From contig NZ_RQFT01000001.1 of the NCBI RefSeq assembly GCF_004769525.1, positions 124,001 through 188,000 of the forward strand: a stretch of DNA of 64,000 nt. The letters run 5' to 3'. Shown here piece by piece: positions 60,791-64,000 of this stretch. Within the stretch, counting starts at the first letter, position 1, and each line of letters begins with the position of its first letter. A model generated the notes under the pieces. That model searched no databases. It saw nothing but the letters and a program-made list of their open reading frames with translations, and was not told the DNA's origin. Source of the DNA: Leptospira bouyouniensis. GTDB taxonomy: Bacteria > Spirochaetota > Leptospiria > Leptospirales > Leptospiraceae. A program made the translations under genes and the position numbers.

Positions 60791-61606
60791 TCAAAACCTT
60801 CGGTGTTGTAAGCTGGGCAAGGTATTTCGGATCTCAGAGAGTTTTTCCATTTCAATCGTTGCGATGGCAAAACCTTCATCACTGTCTAATTCTGCTAAAA
60901 TTTCTCCCCAAGGAGAAATGATGAGTGAATGGCCAAAGGTCTTTCGTTTCCCATGTGGGTCGTGGGTACCAGTTTGCCCTGGTGCCAAAACATACATCAG
61001 GTTTTCAATGGCTCTTGCCCGTAAGAGTACATGCCAATGAGCTTCTCCTGTTGGAACAGTAAAGGCTGCCGGCAAAAAACATAAATCTACACCTTGTTTG
61101 GATAACTCACGGAAAAGTTCTGGGAAACGAAGGTCATAACAGATGGCAGAAGAAAGTTTTCCATACTCGGTTTGGACCACGTTTGGCACCTTCTCACCGC
61201 TTTCTGTGTTTTTCGATTCTTTGTATGGGAAACCGTCTCCCACAACTGCATCAAACAAATGGGCTTTGTGGTAACGGAAAACTTCTTCACCTTTGGGATT
61301 AAAAATGACTGCCGTATTGTACACCTTTCCCGATGGTGCCTTGGTAGGAAACCCTCCTCCCAAAAGATAAATTCCAAGTTCGTTTGCGGTTTCTTTCAAA
61401 AAGAAGAAGGTTTCTTCTTCAATTTGGCCAAGTAGATTTTGTTTTTCGGATTCACTTCCCATAAAGGAGAAGTTTTCTGGTAAGCCAATCACCTTGGCTC
61501 CTGCCTTTGAAGCTTCCTCCACAAGTTGCCTACACTTGGTTAGGTTATTTGAGACTCTTGCGGTACTTGTGACTTGCACAACGGCGGCTTTAAAATTCAT
61601 TATCAT
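60791..61606 (-). CDS. Nitrilase-superfamily amidase (Nit1/deaminated-glutathione-amidase-like)
   Basis: 271 residues. The Glu-Lys-Cys triad is Glu44 (GLPENFSF), Lys in YHKAHLFD and Cys in SAICYDLRFPELF. The ending SLQHRRF is a hallmark of the Nit1/NitFhit group, whose members hydrolyse deaminated glutathione or omega-amides. The start is ATG 61606 or, six bases on, ATG 61600 (MNFKAAVVQV), the usual N terminus. It diverges from argB with a 14-base gap when the argB start at 61621 is used. Confidence 0.9.
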   Translation of the reverse strand: MIMNFKAAVVQVTSTARVSNNLTKCRQLVEEASKAGAKVIGLPENFSFMGSESEKQNLLGQIEEETFFFLKETANELGIYLLGGGFPTKAPSGKVYNTAVIFNPKGEEVFRYHKAHLFDAVVGDGFPYKESKNTESGEKVPNVVQTEYGKLSSAICYDLRFPELFRELSKQGVDLCFLPAAFTVPTGEAHWHVLLRARAIENLMYVLAPGQTGTHDPHGKRKTFGHSLIISPWGEILAELDSDEGFAIATIEMEKLSEIRNTLPSLQHRRF

Positions 61607-61620
61607 AAATGAGGACTTTT

Positions 61621-62499
61621 ATGACCCACCAATCAGAAAAAATCAATCATATCTTAGAAGCACTTCCCTATTTGATCAATTATTCTGGGAAAACCATCGT
61701 CATCAAATACGGCGGCGCTGCCATGGTGGAAGAGGAACTCAAAGCTTCTTTTGCCGAAGACATTGTGTTACTCAAGTATTTAGGAATCAATCCAGTAGTG
61801 GTCCATGGTGGTGGACCTGAAATCAACTCTTTGATTAAGTCATTAAATCTGAATACACAATTTATTCGAGGCCACCGTGTGACGGATGAAGCCACAATGG
61901 AAGTGGTAGAGATGGTTCTCACCGGGAAAGTCAACAAACAAATTGTTTCCCTCATCCAAGAGAAAGGTGGAAAACCTGTTGGCCTTTCTGGAAAAGATGG
62001 TAGCCTTGCCATCGCAGAAAAATACCTCATGGAAGTGGAAACAGAAGAAGGCAAAACACAAAAAATTGATTTAGGTCTTGTCGGAGAGATAACATCCGTT
62101 GATCCCAATATCATTCTCACCTTACAACGTGAAGGTTTTATTCCGATCATCTCACCAGTTGCCATGTCCAAAGAAGGACAAACTCTCAATATCAATGCAG
62201 ACACAATGGCAGGTGCGATTGCACAAGCACTCCATGCAGACAAACTCATTTTACTCACAGACACACCAGGGATCCTAATCGATGGCCAATTGGTAACGGG
62301 TCTCAAAAAAGCTGACATTCACGGTTACATAAAAACTGGACAGATCTCCGGAGGCATGATACCAAAAGTAGAGTGTTGTTTGGGTGCAATTGATTCTGGA
62401 GTCAAACGAGCCCACATCATCGATGGTCGAGTGCCCCATTCCGTCTTAATTGAAATTTTGACAAACCAAGGGATCGGAAGTTTGATCGAACAAGGATAA
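61621..62499 (+). CDS. argB: Acetylglutamate kinase
   Basis: Second step of arginine biosynthesis, phosphorylating N-acetylglutamate. From ATG 61621 the protein has 292 residues; GAGGA lies six bases upstream, and a four-codon-longer ATG at 61609 has no such site. Motifs: VIKYGGAAM (substrate Lys), [16 protein letters not shown] and the closing [18 protein letters not shown]. It has an N-terminal helix of ~18 residues before the kinase core, which in other bacteria goes with arginine-sensitive hexamers, so feedback control is likely. The GAF/PP2C gene starts seven bases downstream. Confidence 0.95.
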   Translation: MTHQSEKINHILEALPYLINYSGKTIVIKYGGAAMVEEELKASFAEDIVLLKYLGINPVVVHGGGPEINSLIKSLNLNTQFIRGHRVTDEATMEVVEMVLTGKVNKQIVSLIQEKGGKPVGLSGKDGSLAIAEKYLMEVETEEGKTQKIDLGLVGEITSVDPNIILTLQREGFIPIISPVAMSKEGQTLNINADTMAGAIAQALHADKLILLTDTPGILIDGQLVTGLKKADIHGYIKTGQISGGMIPKVECCLGAIDSGVKRAHIIDGRVPHSVLIEILTNQGIGSLIEQG

Positions 62500-62505
62500 A
62501 TTTGG

Positions 62506-64000
62506 ATGCCTACGAAACTTTTAACATTAAGTCTGATTTCAGATATAACGAGTCGAATCAATTCACAAGAAGATTTAAATACACTTCTTAGTGAAATCAT
62601 GGGCATCACTCGTGATGTGTTACAAACAGAAGGATCTTCGTTACTGCTTTACGATAAAGAAAATGATCAATTGGTGTTTAATACAACAAGTGGCTTAAAA
62701 GAAGAATCACTTGCCCACCTAACCGTTCCTAGGGGAAAAGGGATTGCGGGTATGGTGCTTGAAACCCTCAAACCCGAAATTGTAAACGATGCTGCCAATG
62801 ACCCAAGAATCTTCAAAGCAATTGACCAAAAAGTTGGGTATGTGACACGAAACTTAATTTGTGTTCCCATGGTCGCACAAGGGGAAGTGCAAGGGGTACT
62901 CGAAGCTGTTAACTCACTCGACAACCGCGATTTTAACCAAACCGATATTAAAATCCTTCGTTACCTTTCGAACTTAGCGGCCATAGCCGTCAAAAATCGT
63001 CTACTTATCGATAACTTAAATTTAAGAGCAAACGAACTGAATTGCCTCTTTCAAATTTCACAAGCCCTTGCCAACATCCAAAGTTCGGATGAGTTTATGG
63101 ACCTTGCTGTCAAAACCATTTCCGAAGTTTTGCAAGTAGATCGTGTTTGTTTGAATTTTGAAAAAATCGAAAAACGAGGACTACCTCGCTCTAAATCGAA
63201 AGGGTTTTCCGATCAAATCCACGATGAGGATGTTGAAGCATTATTATTCAATGACAGATCTGATTGGATGTTTAAAGGTTTTAAAATTATCACCGCCAAT
63301 TCTCCCCAAGGGATGCAACTCACCCATCGAGGGCTTTTCCAACATAGTATGATTTTATTCCCCATTCTCAAAAACAAAGAATGGTTAGGTTCTCTTATCG
63401 TTTCGGATAAAACTTCTCGTACTCGTTTTGATGAAATGGATATCCGTATCCTCCGCACTCTGACAAACCAAGTAGGAGAAGCTTACACTGCCTTACAAGT
63501 AAAGATTCAAAGTGAACGTTTGAAAAACATAGATCGTGACATGCAAGTGGCAGCTATGATCCAAAAACATTCGCTTCCCATCATTCCAAAACAATACTCA
63601 CTGCTTGAATTTGATACTTACTACCAAGCATCACGTGAAATTGGTGGGGACTTTTATGATATGGTTGTTCATGGAAAAGACGAAGTGTCTGTCATCATTG
63701 CCGACGTTTCTGGGAAAGGGACTCCTGCGGCACTTTTCATGGAGTTTTCAAAAACCGTTTTGCAACAGGAAGTATCAAAAACCACTTCAACAAGTGAAGC
63801 CCTCTTCAATGCGAACGAGATCTTACAAGACAAATCTGGTTTTCTTATGTTTGTTACTGCGATGCTTGTGCGCATCAACATGACAAAAAAAGAATTAACC
63901 TATTCCTCTGCAGGTCATAATTTACAAATCATCTATCGCAAAAAACACCATAAAATCCAACACTTATCAGGTAAAGGCCAACCAATGGGGATTGGCAAAT
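62506..64000 (+). CDS. GAF-domain PP2C-type (SpoIIE/RsbU) phosphatase, 3' end outside the window
   Basis: Open from ATG 62506 to the edge, about 498 codons with no stop. Residues about 1-160 form a GAF domain (LLSEIMGITRDVLQ, LYDKENDQLVFNTTSG, VPRGKGIAGMVLE, LICVPMVAQGEVQGVLEAVN). A second GAF-like segment follows (about 185-345). From about 350 comes the PP2C domain: VAAMIQKHSLP, SREIGGDFYDMV and IADVSGKGTPAALFMEFSK. The last metal-binding motif is beyond the window. AAGGA at 62492-62496 overlaps the argB stop. It is a probable stress-response partner-switch phosphatase for a STAS protein, which is inference. Confidence 0.9.
   Translation, partial: MPTKLLTLSLISDITSRINSQEDLNTLLSEIMGITRDVLQTEGSSLLLYDKENDQLVFNTTSGLKEESLAHLTVPRGKGIAGMVLETLKPEIVNDAANDPRIFKAIDQKVGYVTRNLICVPMVAQGEVQGVLEAVNSLDNRDFNQTDIKILRYLSNLAAIAVKNRLLIDNLNLRANELNCLFQISQALANIQSSDEFMDLAVKTISEVLQVDRVCLNFEKIEKRGLPRSKSKGFSDQIHDEDVEALLFNDRSDWMFKGFKIITANSPQGMQLTHRGLFQHSMILFPILKNKEWLGSLIVSDKTSRTRFDEMDIRILRTLTNQVGEAYTALQVKIQSERLKNIDRDMQVAAMIQKHSLPIIPKQYSLLEFDTYYQASREIGGDFYDMVVHGKDEVSVIIADVSGKGTPAALFMEFSKTVLQQEVSKTTSTSEALFNANEILQDKSGFLMFVTAMLVRINMTKKELTYSSAGHNLQIIYRKKHHKIQHLSGKGQPMGIGK

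Noticed and set aside
61680..62318. 212-residue minus-strand frame inside argB
   Set aside because: Antisense shadow of a well-conserved kinase; its composition is Ser/Pro/Arg-rich and has no known motif.
1..64000. tRNA, rRNA, CRISPR array, insertion sequence or prophage
   Set aside because: I saw no clover-leaf-like segment, spaced repeats, transposase or phage gene anywhere in the window.

Overview
The window looks like chromosomal DNA of a saprophytic-clade Leptospira (L. biflexa/meyeri type). The evidence is an AT-rich base composition with runs of A and T, spirochaete-style lipoprotein signal peptides (for example FSLISC, FLVDC, FLGTC), DUF1574-type and LruC-type proteins known mainly from leptospires, and a soluble SthA-type transhydrogenase. 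This is inference from protein families; no rRNA or tRNA gene is present to confirm it. Genes are tightly packed on both strands. I found no insertion sequence, prophage, CRISPR array or tRNA.

Layout. 1-2.7 kb: end of a DUF1365 gene coupled to a cyclopropane-synthase-like methyltransferase, an SRPBCC protein and a small unknown. 2.8-5.9 kb: a DUF1574 protein, an M30-type metalloprotease lipoprotein and a secreted unknown. 6-12 kb: a glycan operon (fused nucleotidyltransferase/GT2, SDR epimerase, second GT2, SGNH-like protein, GT-C-like membrane protein). 12-16 kb: an HtrA protease paired with a catalytically dead homologue, divergent from a membrane HATPase protein. 16-26 kb: apt, htpX, an operon of permease, SspB-like adaptor and CapD-type dehydratase, a STAS/zinc-ribbon fusion, hrpB, an Ada-type methyltransferase and a YhhN protein. 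26.7-31.8 kb: a surface-proteolysis cluster (choice-of-anchor lipoprotein, subtilase, I9-like lipoprotein, small lipoproteins) with a hairpin-rich gene desert. 32-39 kb: ECF sigma/FecR/HAMP genes, sthA and a large adenylate cyclase. 39-47 kb: peroxiredoxin, OsmC, DUF547, esterase, dinB, a response regulator/histidine kinase pair, exbD/exbB and ubiE. 47.6-53.5 kb: an LruC lipoprotein, an acyl-adenylating enzyme with its own carrier domain, a photoactive yellow protein (PYP) homologue, a coiled-coil protein and a methyl-accepting protein without a periplasmic sensor. 53.6-64 kb: an O-antigen-ligase-like protein, a DksA-like gene and rpmG, a BASS transporter, a class V aminotransferase, alr, a hydrolase, a nitrilase, argB and a truncated GAF/PP2C phosphatase.

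The most interesting locus is 49.4-53.0 kb. The PYP homologue keeps the chromophore cysteine and the Tyr/Glu that hold the chromophore in characterised PYPs. It lies in a short operon with a coiled-coil protein, diverges from a sensor-less chemoreceptor, and is convergent with an acyl-adenylating enzyme. This suggests a light-to-chemotaxis module with a nearby candidate chromophore-activating enzyme. Other notable points are a free-standing I9-propeptide-like lipoprotein after a subtilase, an HtrA/pseudo-HtrA pair, an SDR and a GT2 that lack textbook catalytic residues in one glycan operon, and divergent gene pairs whose start codons overlap in the tetramer CATG.
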